From positions 1-64,000 of the forward strand of contig JAHHIE010000034.1 in the NCBI GenBank assembly GCA_019358945.1: a stretch of DNA of 64,000 bases, given 5' to 3'. Position numbers and translations under genes: made by a program. The stretch is from Stenomitos rutilans HA7619-LM2. GTDB lineage: Bacteria; Cyanobacteriota; Cyanobacteriia; Leptolyngbyales; Leptolyngbyaceae. A model generated the notes under the pieces. That model saw only the letters and a program-made list of their open reading frames with translations, was not told where the DNA came from and did no database searches. Shown here one piece after another: positions 1-7,870 of this stretch (position 1 is its first letter; every line of letters starts with the position of its first letter).

Positions 1-127
1 CCAGATACCGATTGACTTGGTCGTGAGAAAAGCTCTCACTGTGATCCGCAAAATTCGTCAAGGTATAGTTGATTTGGCTGACTAGCAAATATTGGCAGTA
101 GTCCAGCCGTGTCACGGTGTCTTTCAT
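1..127 (-). CDS. IS transposase, N-terminal part (IS701/IS4-like)
   Basis: The reading frame starts at the ATG at 127 and is open to the window edge (about 42 codons). The N-terminus reads MKDTVTRLDYCQYLLVSQ and continues into an INYTLTN stretch, which I recognise as the start of a DDE transposase common in cyanobacterial IS elements. A nearly identical start, MKDPVTRLDYCQYL, occurs at 5320. Catalytic residues would lie outside the window. IS family assignment is from memory of the N-terminal motif only. Confidence 0.6.
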   Translation of the reverse strand, partial: MKDTVTRLDYCQYLLVSQINYTLTNFADHSESFSHDQVNRYL

Positions 128-193
128 GCCTTCACTCTAGCGATTTCCTCAAGTCTTATGTCACCTTTCTACGCCCCAACTGCGTAAGTCCTA
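1..193 (-). mobile_element. IS element end, cut by window start
   Basis: The IS lies on the minus strand and runs out of the window at position 1. Its outer end appears to be the TAGGACTTACGC sequence read on the minus strand at 182-193. The same end sequence precedes a related transposase start at 5252 in this window. About 55 bases separate this end from the transposase start codon. Family is tentative (IS701/IS4-like). Confidence 0.6.
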
Positions 194-342
194 TTAGTGT
201 TGTACTTCCCAATTTGAATGACAAACTGAACAACCTTTTGACCGTCTTCTGTTTTGCTCCAACCCTCCAAAACAGAGCTGTCCCTCTCAATTAGAGGAAG
301 GATGCGTTCAAGAATAGACAGCAGCTCATCTGGAGCGATCAT
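194..342 (-). pseudogene. 5' fragment of a small gene cut by the IS
   Basis: An ATG at 342 opens a frame beginning MIAPDELLSILERILPLIER. It runs for about 50 codons into the IS end at 193 and stops a few codons inside the IS, at 169. The first 50 residues look like a genuine amphipathic helical N-terminus followed by a strand-rich stretch (VVQFVIQIGKYN). I read this as a gene whose 3' part was displaced by the IS. I do not recognise the family. Confidence 0.35.
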
Positions 343-551
343 TGCAACTTTAAGGAACTGGTTAGTCCCAGTATGGCTGCTGCATTGTTAATGGCAAAAT
401 GTTTTACAGGAAAAGTTAGGGGTTTAAGTGAGTCCAAATCCAGATGTTGAGAGCGAACAGGGTTAAAAGGGAAAACACTTGCATCATGTTTGGACAAGGC
501 AGCCCAAGGTTAGCCAAACTACAAGGAACACCAGTAGGAGTGGAAACTGGG

Positions 552-944
552 TCAAAACATACACTCACCGGTCTTCGCTTCGTAGACATTCCCAGCAGCA
601 TACATCAGAAGCTCCCTATCGATTTCGCCACGCTTTGCACGATCAGCGGCACGCTCAGGCTCTTGTAATGCTGCCTCAAAGTACTCTCGACCCTGCCCAA
701 TTAACCATGCTTTGAAATACAGGAAACCGTCATCCGAACAGAAGCCGCTAATTGTGTGAGCAACATCCCATAAGTCCGAGCGGTCACTTTCACCCATCTG
801 ATCCAAAAAATGGTCCTGAAAGGCGACAATCTCTGCCAAAGGCAATGGCTCAAGCAGTCTCTGCAAGGCAAGCGCTTGCTCCTCATGAGTAGTACTCACT
901 TGCCGACTCGCCTCGATGATCGCCCAAAACTGATCAATGTACAT
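552..944 (-). CDS. DUF4240 domain protein, probably frameshifted at the C-terminus
   Basis: 130 residues. The core is typical of DUF4240: an N-terminal FWAIIE, then DLWDVAHTISGFCSDDGF and a YFKAWLIGQG stretch, then a YEAKTGE-like segment. Function of this family is unknown. The protein stops right after EAKTGECMF, where relatives usually have another 20-40 residues ending in a Pro/Leu-rich motif. The overlapping minus-strand frame to 416 contains FDPVSTPTG and a LPCPNMMQVF stretch that could be that missing end, so one frameshift near 560 may have shortened the gene. It lies just downstream of another minus-strand hypothetical gene. Confidence 0.65.
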   Translation of the reverse strand: MYIDQFWAIIEASRQVSTTHEEQALALQRLLEPLPLAEIVAFQDHFLDQMGESDRSDLWDVAHTISGFCSDDGFLYFKAWLIGQGREYFEAALQEPERAADRAKRGEIDRELLMYAAGNVYEAKTGECMF

Positions 945-986
945 GAGCCTAATTCTAAGACTGAACAGAAAGCAGAAATGCCTGTA

Positions 987-1538
987 TTAGCTGGACTTGA
1001 CGGATTCCATGATGGTGAACTGCTGTCTGAGCGTGTTAACTAAAGAGGTTATGTCCCTACTGAGTACAAGTGTTTGTTCAGAAGTAGAGCTGCATTCCAA
1101 CATGCCAGCACGGCACAGAACGGAATCAACCACAGCAAAAGAATCAGCTACAAAGTCTGCCAACGATGGCGAGGCTTCACTAGCATGGCGACAAAGTTGT
1201 TGCATGGAGTAGATCCGCTTAAGTTTCGCGGCACCAGCGCTCAATAGCAAGTCATATTGCTGTGCTTTTTCAACCAAAACCGCGATCGACGGTTCTTGAG
1301 TTGCTTCCATTGCTGAAATCTCGGCAAGTAATTCGTTAACTATGGGATCACGTTTCGGTAGTTCTCCGAACCGACGCTTTAACGATTCCACGCAACAGAT
1401 CCATAGAGTCAAGTAAGCCGATCGCGGCGCAGAGGCTTTAGCAGCTCGAACAGCTTCTGCGAAAAGCTTTCTGTCTTCGTCATTTGATACTTTCTCCTCA
1501 TACGAATCCAAAAGAGCATAGAGCTGTGCTTCAGTCAT
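987..1538 (-). CDS. Hypothetical helical protein
   Basis: 183 residues, nearly all predicted helix, no signal peptide or membrane segment. The ATG at 1538 lies 20-30 bases inside an AT-rich intergenic stretch that could hold its promoter. Segments such as LTLWICCVESLKRRFGEL and YSMQQLCRHASEASPS resemble HEPN-like helical proteins in which the second segment is a His-containing motif, but this is an impression, not an identification. It is followed after 42 bases by the DUF4240 gene on the same strand, so the two may be cotranscribed. Confidence 0.5.
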   Translation of the reverse strand: MTEAQLYALLDSYEEKVSNDEDRKLFAEAVRAAKASAPRSAYLTLWICCVESLKRRFGELPKRDPIVNELLAEISAMEATQEPSIAVLVEKAQQYDLLLSAGAAKLKRIYSMQQLCRHASEASPSLADFVADSFAVVDSVLCRAGMLECSSTSEQTLVLSRDITSLVNTLRQQFTIMESVKSS

Positions 1539-1802
1539 TGCTTACCTCTACTGGTGAATCATAATCTTGAAAGTTTTGACAGAAGGCTGATTTTAGTACT
1601 TTTTTACTAACATTCAAACTCTATTGAACACTAATTCCCTTAAAACGCAACCGCAATAAAGTGCTGCACCGAGATCATTTGTTCTATGTAGTGAATGGAA
1701 GATCACCAGCAGCAAACACTCTCTACCATCTACATCCGTAATCCATTGCTTGTCCTACAGCAACATTAGACAGATAGTACAACTAAGACAATTTTAGATG
1801 AT

Positions 1803-1819
1803 ACCGGATATTATCCGGT
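1803..1819. promoter_or_regulatory. Palindromic operator candidate
   Basis: Two perfect 8-base arms, ACCGGATA and TATCCGGT, are separated by a single T. The palindrome lies just upstream of the plus-strand gene starting near 1878, at a place where a promoter or operator would sit. No longer stem or T-tract follows, which argues against a terminator. Confidence 0.4.
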
Positions 1820-1877
1820 GTTTGCGGTCGGAAATAGTGCTAAATTAACCCCACAGTTTACCCCCGAAGTCGCTTCA

Positions 1878-2213
1878 ATGTTTCACACGCGGAGTAAAGG
1901 TAGATCATTTACCACGAATGATTTGCCAAGAAGCATGAAGCCCAGAGAATTTTGTCGTGCCTGGTTCCACGCCACGCCGACAGCGGAAGAAACACGAGGT
2001 TATCGCAGACAGTGCGTTAAACTCCTTGCGGAAGTGATTGGTCTAGAGGAGGACACCGTTGACCGTTGGGGTTCAGGGCTTGATTTCCCCGGCATGCCCT
2101 CCCAGTACGAGAACACGCTGGGCTATGCCCTTACCATTAAGCAGATGTTAGAAGCGGCTGGTAGTCAACGGAGCATTTTTGAGGCGGTACTAGAACAGAG
2201 GAAAAAGCTATAA
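1878..2213 (+). CDS. Hypothetical protein, possible DNA-binding/regulatory
   Basis: The frame is open from a GTG at 1818, but that codon overlaps the palindrome at 1803-1819, so I chose the ATG at 1878 (111 residues). No clear Shine-Dalgarno sequence precedes either. The protein is helical and charged. The middle part (YRRQCVKLLAEVIGL, then EEDTVDRWG) resembles a helix-turn-helix with a recognition helix, as in small cyanobacterial proteins seen near mobile DNA, but no family is certain. It is a lone plus-strand gene between two minus-strand hypotheticals and the next plus-strand gene at 2453. Confidence 0.5.
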   Translation: MFHTRSKGRSFTTNDLPRSMKPREFCRAWFHATPTAEETRGYRRQCVKLLAEVIGLEEDTVDRWGSGLDFPGMPSQYENTLGYALTIKQMLEAAGSQRSIFEAVLEQRKKL

Positions 2214-2452
2214 ATCTTTACATCGAATTTATCACCGGAAATCATGCCTCCTTTCTATTGACCTTCAGACGTCGCTTTTCTATGGTGGAAGTTGCTTTGA
2301 AACTGCATTGAGTCACGGCGGTAGAAGACCAATCACCAGCGAAAGCTTCGAAGCTTTTGCTGAAATTTCGCAGTGGCGTTGTGAGAGCGCTCGGCTTGTC
2401 GCTTGCCACTCAATGCATGATGCATTTCCTTAACTATGTGTGCTTAGAGCCT

Positions 2453-3007
2453 ATGAATCCCATTATTTATGCTTGCTGCCAGCCGGACGATTGCCTAAAG
2501 TTTGTCGAAGCGGACTATCGTCTTGAGTGGTCCGCTATCGCGCCTCAGCTCGGTACGGTGATCTCGATGGGCGCTGAAGCGCGTTGGAGTGTTGTCAGAA
2601 TCACGGTTTATCGTCCCGAGACGGCTCAAACAGTGGACAGCGTCTACTTAGCTTATATTCATCCAGTAGGACTTTCCGTGCCACCAGATGCCGAATGGGA
2701 TAGCGACCTCATCCTTGACGCAGAGCGTGGTCTTTCTCTTGAAGTTGTAGCCATCGGCAAAGAAGAATTAGCAGTCGGCGCGCTTGGAGGTTCGCGTCTA
2801 CCCAAGGTCGGTAACCAGGTAGAAAGCGATGTTGATCCAATGGACGCAGACATGATTATCTATGATCCACCCAAATTTTGGACCATGCGTCAAGTTGTGC
2901 CTTACTTTCCAGTTGCAGAAATGCGGCTTACCATACCAGAAAGCGATCCTTATGCAAGAGCTTTTGTGTGTTGGTGTGAACCTACAGAAGCAGTTTCTGA
3001 GCCTTAA
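2453..3007 (+). CDS. Hypothetical protein
   Basis: The frame is open from 2357, but I chose the ATG at 2453 (184 residues) because the protein becomes regular from MNPIIYACCQPDDC onward; the upstream extension looks like translated non-coding DNA. No membrane segment or signal peptide is seen. Composition is acidic with several strand-like segments, for example SVVRITVYRPE and SVYLAYIHPVG. The C-terminal third has WTMRQVVPYFP. I do not recognise the family. The gene ends 54 bases before the convergent amidase gene. Confidence 0.5.
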   Translation: MNPIIYACCQPDDCLKFVEADYRLEWSAIAPQLGTVISMGAEARWSVVRITVYRPETAQTVDSVYLAYIHPVGLSVPPDAEWDSDLILDAERGLSLEVVAIGKEELAVGALGGSRLPKVGNQVESDVDPMDADMIIYDPPKFWTMRQVVPYFPVAEMRLTIPESDPYARAFVCWCEPTEAVSEP

Positions 3008-3060
3008 CAAATTGGAGTAAAAGAAAAGGAAAAAGCTTTAAGTAACAGAATTGCTCATCA

Positions 3061-4374
3061 CTACAATAAACCCGCAGACCCATACAGGCGTTTGAGCAGC
3101 GCGAGAATCTTGGCACCATAGTTAGCTTCGGCTGACCACCGCCAACTGAGCTGCTCCACGCTGGAAGCCACACCTCGGGCGACTGAGGAGAAACGTGGAT
3201 CAACCACTGCCTGCACCAACGGTGCTTGATTGGCATAGGCTTTCAAATGTTGAATATGGGCGCGAACTCCAATTTGGGCACTCGGAAAGCTAGCCGCTTC
3301 GCGACTGCCACTAGTGACACCGAGACCGCCAAAATTGTTTTGAGCTGGTGGCAACAAACTGCTAGAGGCAAAGCAGTTAGTTTCTAACAAGGCTTGAGCA
3401 AAGGCGACATCAGGATTAACGCCTTCGATCGCCGCTTCTGCTTGGTAAAGTTGGGCGATGTCGGGAAACTTCTGCAATCCTGCGGGGTTCACCTGCTTCA
3501 AAAACACCTCATAGTCCGAAGGCAGGAGATAGCCAGAACCGATAATGTCGCCCAACGCTTCCGGCTCAAAGGACAGGAGCGTCTGCAACAGTACTGTACG
3601 CATCTCGGCATCCCAACCAACAGACACGCCAGCTTCACGCAGTTCAATCGCACGGATGTAGGTGACACCGCCATAGTGTTGCCATCCTGCTGTCGTCGCA
3701 CGGGGGATGGCAACGGCATAGTGGTCAAGCAGATCAACAGGAATATAAGCATTGCCTTCGACCAGGATGCCCTGCTCGCTGCAGCTTTGTCCGTTGATGC
3801 TGATACTAATCGGCGGAAAGGGCAAACCAATACCCCGTTCGGCTAACCGACGACTCCAAGGCAACAAACCCTTGAAAATGCCGTGCGCCAATTCATTAGG
3901 GCGCTCGAGCATGAGCGTCCGGTCGGCAAGATTAGTCACAAAACCGAGACTCAAGACCAGCGCCGGAATGTTGATTTGGCGAGTGAACGCCAAGCTGCCA
4001 GTCTCTGTGGCCGTATCAGGGTGAACGCCGCGGTTGACCACCGCTGGCACCTGCTGCACGAGCGCTTGCAACAGGAGTTCGGCATGAGTCCGCCGTTCCG
4101 TGTTATTGGCAATATAAAAAACGCTGGTGCCTCGCACATTCGCACTGGGGAAGGTCGCGGTTTCGAGCGCTAAGGCGACATCGCCGGGTTGGGACCGCAC
4201 ATTAATCCAGGCGATCGCCTTCGGCAAACTCAGTCCCACCGGTATTTCGAAAACCAGAAAGCCCTGGTATTTCAGATCGCCAGCGCTTTGGTGATGGATG
4301 CGCGCCAGGCAGGCTGTATCAATCTCGCCATCAATGGTGCTGCCTTGTCCAGCCCAGAGAAAAATTCGTCCCAT
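3061..4374 (-). CDS. Amidase_3-like / stalk / glucosaminidase cell-wall protein
   Basis: 437 residues in three parts. Residues 1-190 have the fold signature of N-acetylmuramoyl-L-alanine amidase (Amidase_3), but the usual zinc-binding His and the catalytic Glu in the LVExGF motif appear replaced: the start reads FLWAGQGS and the late motif is ALVLSLGFVTN. Residues 195-275 resemble the copper-amine-oxidase-N-like stalk domain (ISINGQSC, AYIPVDLL, VGWDAEMRTV). Residues 290-437 are a glucosaminidase domain (AQALLETNCF, NNFGGLGV, SWRWSAEANYG), expected to cut glycan strands of peptidoglycan. No signal peptide is seen. A truncated copy of the last part lies at 36908-37160 in the same orientation. 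Confidence 0.8.
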   Translation of the reverse strand: MGRIFLWAGQGSTIDGEIDTACLARIHHQSAGDLKYQGFLVFEIPVGLSLPKAIAWINVRSQPGDVALALETATFPSANVRGTSVFYIANNTERRTHAELLLQALVQQVPAVVNRGVHPDTATETGSLAFTRQINIPALVLSLGFVTNLADRTLMLERPNELAHGIFKGLLPWSRRLAERGIGLPFPPISISINGQSCSEQGILVEGNAYIPVDLLDHYAVAIPRATTAGWQHYGGVTYIRAIELREAGVSVGWDAEMRTVLLQTLLSFEPEALGDIIGSGYLLPSDYEVFLKQVNPAGLQKFPDIAQLYQAEAAIEGVNPDVAFAQALLETNCFASSSLLPPAQNNFGGLGVTSGSREAASFPSAQIGVRAHIQHLKAYANQAPLVQAVVDPRFSSVARGVASSVEQLSWRWSAEANYGAKILALLKRLYGSAGLL

Positions 4375-4436
4375 CGCTTCACCCCTCCATTTGAAAAATT
4401 GGTGTGCGGATTGCTATTGTTTGGCTTGCAGGGTGT

Positions 4437-4680
4437 TTAAGAATCAGGAAAGCGCTCATGGGATGGGTGTTGGCATGTAAATACCACGACAGTATCAGCT
4501 CCCTTAAATCCAATCTGAGCGATCTCACCAATGCCTAGTAGTAGCCATTTCTCCTTAACTGCTAGCTGATCACTCAGATGGACACTCGCAGTGCAATCTT
4601 AATGTACTTCTCAACGTCATCTTCAACCACACACCGTTGGTCAAACCAAACTTTGCAGCGTCCATTACGCAAATTGATTT
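4437..4680 (-). pseudogene. Possible decayed gene remnant
   Basis: On the minus strand a frame ending at 4437 reads ...KEKWLLLGIGEIAQIGFKG, then ADTVVVFTCQHPS, which looks protein-like rather than random. Just upstream a different frame reads RCKVWFDQRCVVEDDVEKYI. Together they look like one gene broken by a frameshift. No start codon, ribosome site or family is evident. Confidence 0.2.
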
Positions 4681-5161
4681 AAGTGCCAACTTCCTAACCG
4701 ATTAGTAGATGGATATTTGAAATTGGTCGTAGTCTTTGTAAATCACGACATTCAATTGCAAACGTACAAGAGCCCTTATCTATTTTTTGCGATCAGCTCT
4801 TGGTAAACATTGTTCTAAGCCCCCCACCATATTGACGCTATAGGGAAAACACACCGCGACTGGTTCATGGGTACTTATTATAGTGGAAGATTTGCAAGCT
4901 AGAACTCTAAAACCATTAGATTGAACGTGTCTGCAATTCGGCGTGTCTGCAATGTAGACACGCTAGTTGCCTAACGGCTAGCTTGCTGGAAGGAACCTCA
5001 AACCCGTATTTAAGGGAGTAAACTCCCTAAAGCAAGGGGGAACAGGCTTTAAATCGTTGTTGAAGAACATTGATACGGTCAGTTCCACTAGCAAGCTAAT
5101 TTGGTGGTGCTCTCTTGTAAAAGATAGAGGGAAATAGGCAGTGCTTGCTCTTTCATATTCT

Positions 5162-5251
5162 ATGGCAGTCATACCGACCTTGCTTTGCTGTCCCAACTAT
5201 GGCTCTGATGCCATCATGAAAAACGGCACCAGACGGAGAAAGGAAAACCAT
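5162..5251 (+). pseudogene. IS1-family transposase (InsA-like) N-terminal relic
   Basis: An ATG at 5162 opens a 30-codon frame reading CCPNYGSDAIMKNGTRRRKE. This matches the N-terminal zinc-finger start of IS1-type InsA proteins (CPxCGSxxIxKNG), here with the second Cys changed to Tyr. It breaks off exactly where the TAGGACTTACG end of another IS begins at 5252, so the IS1 copy was cut by a later insertion. No downstream IS1 part is visible. Confidence 0.5.
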
Positions 5252-5372
5252 TAGGACTTACGTGGAGGAGGAGGGGGAGGCAAGACTCAAACATAGCTGG
5301 GTTTTGCTAGAGGCAAAGTATGAAAGACCCTGTTACTCGCTTGGACTATTGCCAATATCTGCGCTGTACCAA
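5252..5372 (+). mobile_element. Relic of an IS701/IS4-like element
   Basis: Starts with TAGGACTTACG. An ATG at 5320 then reads MKDPVTRLDYCQYL, almost the same as the transposase start at the left window edge. The homology ends after about 16 codons and the rest of the element is missing. It sits directly against the IS1-like relic. Confidence 0.55.
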
Positions 5373-5385
5373 CCGCAAAAACAAA

Positions 5386-5416
5386 GTGGCTTTAAGCAAG
5401 CTTTGCTTAAAGCCAC
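5386..5416. terminator. Perfect 14-bp hairpin
   Basis: Arms GTGGCTTTAAGCAA (5386-5399) and its exact reverse complement (5403-5416) flank a 3-base loop. It lies downstream of the minus-strand transglutaminase gene ending at 5518 and may act as its transcription terminator. A full T-tract is not obvious, so it may instead be a mobile-element remnant. Confidence 0.4.
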
Positions 5417-5438
5417 TGGGCAACTAGGGGGGTGAACA

Positions 5439-5457
5439 GGCTTGCCAATGGCAAGCC
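5439..5457. terminator. Short hairpin downstream of the transglutaminase gene
   Basis: Perfect 8-bp arms GGCTTGCC and GGCAAGCC around a 3-base loop, 60 bases after the minus-strand gene that ends at 5518. A second, longer hairpin follows at 5386-5416. Terminator role is inferred from position. Confidence 0.35.
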
Positions 5458-5517
5458 CTGAACCGATGCGTCTCTCTCAACCCGATTCTGAGGCAGAGCT
5501 TTTGCTTGCAGTGCGTA

Positions 5518-6987
5518 CTACCCTTTGTTGAATTCTAATTGTCCGACAGACTCGTAGTGCCCATACTGCTGGTCACCCGTGAAAAGTTGCACCTCGTAGG
5601 TGCCAGTACCCGGCAGAGGACAGGCTAGCTGCGTACCCTGGCTTGTCTGTTCCGTGCAGTGTTCGGTTTGTTGGCTACCTTTCGCACCGTAACTTGCCAT
5701 CAACCATCGCTGGCGAGGATTCTCCAGTTGAATCACCGCGTTGCCCTGCACAGCCGTTTGCGAACGAGTGGGTGACAGCAACTTCAATCCTTGCGCGAAG
5801 AAACCAGGACGCAGCATCGGTTGCCGGAAAAAGTCGCCACGCGACAGCGGTTGAGGCAAAAGCTGCCAGGCGGCATCGTCTGGGAAATGGCTGACGACCA
5901 TGACGGTTGGTGGCGGGAACAGGTAGCTGGTGCCATATTGTTTCGTAAAACTAGAGCCATTGACAGAGCCGCTATCCCAGGTGGCATCGATCAGATACCA
6001 GTTGCCTGCAATCCTGGCAGCATTCCAGGCATGACTACCACCATTCAGGTCGCTGCTCTGACTGCGGGCATCGCCCACGACATACACGATCTCCTCCCCG
6101 ATCACCTGTCCCAAAGCTTCGAGCAGTTTGGCATAGCCAGCACACACCGCTTTGCGAGTGCGGAAGACGGTTTCGGCATCCTGGGGTGGACGGGGAGTCT
6201 GCCCAAAGAAAGCAGGCGCATCATAGGCAATCCGATCAGCGACGTAATCATGCAGCGCTTTGACTCGGAGAAAGGGATCGTGCTCCTGCTGGGCAAGGTA
6301 CTGCGCCACCGCTGCAATGCTGGTTTCCACACTGGCAGGCATATGAGCCACCGCCGGATGGATGGCAGCGTTCGTGGTCCACAGCGTAGCGGGCTGGGTG
6401 TCAGGGTTCGTTGGAGTCGGTTGTGGTATTTTCTGGGCTTGAGGTGTGGGTTCGCTTTGCGGTGTGGGTTGAGTGGACGTTGGCGCTGTGGGTTGCGGCG
6501 CAGGACGAATCGCTTTGGTGTCTGCGTATTGTTTGTAAGGATTTTGATGGACTGCCAGATACAGCCACTCCAACTCATTCGCCAGTTGGAAGAGCGATTG
6601 CCGAATCCAGGCAATTTGAGGTCCCTGCCGACCCTCCAACATCCAGTCTCCCCGCGTCGAAAGCGCCAGAAAGGAGGTTTGAGGACGCAGTGCCAACAGG
6701 CAGGTAAGGAAAAGCAGGTTGAGCAACAGGGTGCGCAGGATGACGCGATCGCCCCAGGTGAGCATTGGCGGCTTCTGCTGACGACGCTTTCGACCCCACA
6801 GATCCCAGGCGATTGGGAGGAGGGGAAACAAGAGCACCCCAGAGCAGACTGCCAGCCAGGTGGGACCATTGGTGTACGCAACCAGGGAAGAGGCTAACCA
6901 TACGCCCAGGACAGGGGTGAGAAAGACCAGCAGGAGCAGCAGTCCTTTGAGTAACCGGGCAGGAAGGTCAAGGAGGAGGAAGCGCAT
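5518..6987 (-). CDS. Membrane-anchored transglutaminase-like protein
   Basis: 489 residues. The N-terminal 120 residues hold three or four hydrophobic segments (for example LLLLVFLTPVLGVWLASSLV and RTLLLNLLFLTCLLAL), then a Pro/Thr/Gln-rich linker (about 165-205). A transglutaminase-like core follows with the expected triad: Cys in AVCAGYAKLLEALGQV, His in GGSHAWNAARI and Asp in WYLIDATWDSG. Such proteins are cysteine protease-like or crosslinking enzymes, here probably outside the plasma membrane. The C-terminal 100 residues are a strand-rich extension. The gene stands alone, with two hairpins after it. The substrate cannot be told from sequence. Confidence 0.8.
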   Translation of the reverse strand: MRFLLLDLPARLLKGLLLLLVFLTPVLGVWLASSLVAYTNGPTWLAVCSGVLLFPLLPIAWDLWGRKRRQQKPPMLTWGDRVILRTLLLNLLFLTCLLALRPQTSFLALSTRGDWMLEGRQGPQIAWIRQSLFQLANELEWLYLAVHQNPYKQYADTKAIRPAPQPTAPTSTQPTPQSEPTPQAQKIPQPTPTNPDTQPATLWTTNAAIHPAVAHMPASVETSIAAVAQYLAQQEHDPFLRVKALHDYVADRIAYDAPAFFGQTPRPPQDAETVFRTRKAVCAGYAKLLEALGQVIGEEIVYVVGDARSQSSDLNGGSHAWNAARIAGNWYLIDATWDSGSVNGSSFTKQYGTSYLFPPPTVMVVSHFPDDAAWQLLPQPLSRGDFFRQPMLRPGFFAQGLKLLSPTRSQTAVQGNAVIQLENPRQRWLMASYGAKGSQQTEHCTEQTSQGTQLACPLPGTGTYEVQLFTGDQQYGHYESVGQLEFNKG

Positions 6988-7870
6988 AAGACTGAAAAAG
7001 GTTTGTCTGAGTCAAGGATGCCCAAGCTGGCAACGATGTTTGAACAATTGAAAGGGAGAGGGGTGTTGAAGGATTGGTTCAGAACGGATTTTCGGTAGAT
7101 ACAGTGCCAGGATGAGCGGTTTCTGATTCTAGGTCAGGCACAGATGGCGGTAAACTCTCAGGCAAGCGCTGGAGACAAGCACCTGGTTATTAGTCTGATG
7201 AACGAACCATAGAACATGGCGACTACTGTTTGGGCTTAGTGGTCTGACCCAGGATGACTCTCACTAGCACCGCGATCGCGATCATGAGGTTGACTACATC
7301 GCCATCTGCTAGTTGCAAAGGCGTCGGAGCAACTATCAGTATGCTCTGATCCAGTGAAACAGCGATTTTCTGAGAGGACGGTAAGCAGGCTTGAGATCGA
7401 AAGGTTAGAGGACTGAACGGCGGTAATCATCTGCAATGCTCCTAAAGGAACATGAAGCGAGTCTGGCAATAATGCAGGTAATTCCAAAAGGAAAATTTGG
7501 CTTGCAGTTCCCAGTTTTCAACTTCGCAGAAGTGGTGAAACGCCTCCACGAAACCTCAAACCTTGAGTAGGTTGAAAGCGTTCTTGGGAGGTTAATAACG
7601 AGTCATCTAGTTGACAGCCGCTCGGTAATGAGAGCGGTCAAGAGGAGAAAGGTTGAAAGTCTTTAACACCGAGCTATCAGTTATGTCAGGGATCAAGCTG
7701 CTGAGGGGAGTACTTGAGTCAGACAGAGAGTTGTGAAATTGAATCAAACGCTCCAATCCCACCAATTCTACTGCCACTCAACAACCTGGCTCCACAATTT
7801 CATGGCAAGTGATAAATCTAAGCTCAGTCTGAAAACCCTCTGTCTTCTAGTTTGTGCTGAACATTGCCTT
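6988..7870. other. Non-coding region with structured segments
   Basis: 883 bases without a convincing gene. A minus-strand frame at 7236-7487 has no recognisable features. The part at 7500-7660 is rich in short inverted repeats, for example CTCAA/TTGAG near 7555 and CCGCTC/GAGCGG at 7618-7638, and contains GGTTGAAAG twice (7570-7578 and 7651-7659). It lies downstream of the Argonaute operon. It may contain a terminator or a structured RNA; nothing more can be claimed. Confidence 0.3.

Noticed and set aside
4978-5196. Minus-strand 72-codon frame as a gene
   Set aside because: It runs antisense across the IS1-type relic and lacks protein-like features.
5791-6897. Long plus-strand frame of 368 codons
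   Set aside because: It is antisense to the transglutaminase-like gene, whose catalytic motifs are clear; the plus-strand product has Arg/Gly-rich shadow composition.
7236-7487. Minus-strand 83-codon frame as a gene
   Set aside because: No ribosome site, no hydrophobic or domain pattern, and low-quality composition; treated as non-coding.
7463-7545. Inverted left transposon end (similarity to the end repeats on the plus strand)
   Set aside because: Only short patches match (for example TTCGCA then GGTG), the terminal TGT-AATAGCC part is not convincing, and box spacing is not preserved.
7520-7660. CRISPR array or V-K guide RNA suggested by two GGTTGAAAG motifs
   Set aside because: No repeated unit of 30-40 bases, no matching 5' repeat half, no Cas12k, and the strand is opposite to that expected for an element reading leftward from the tnsB end.
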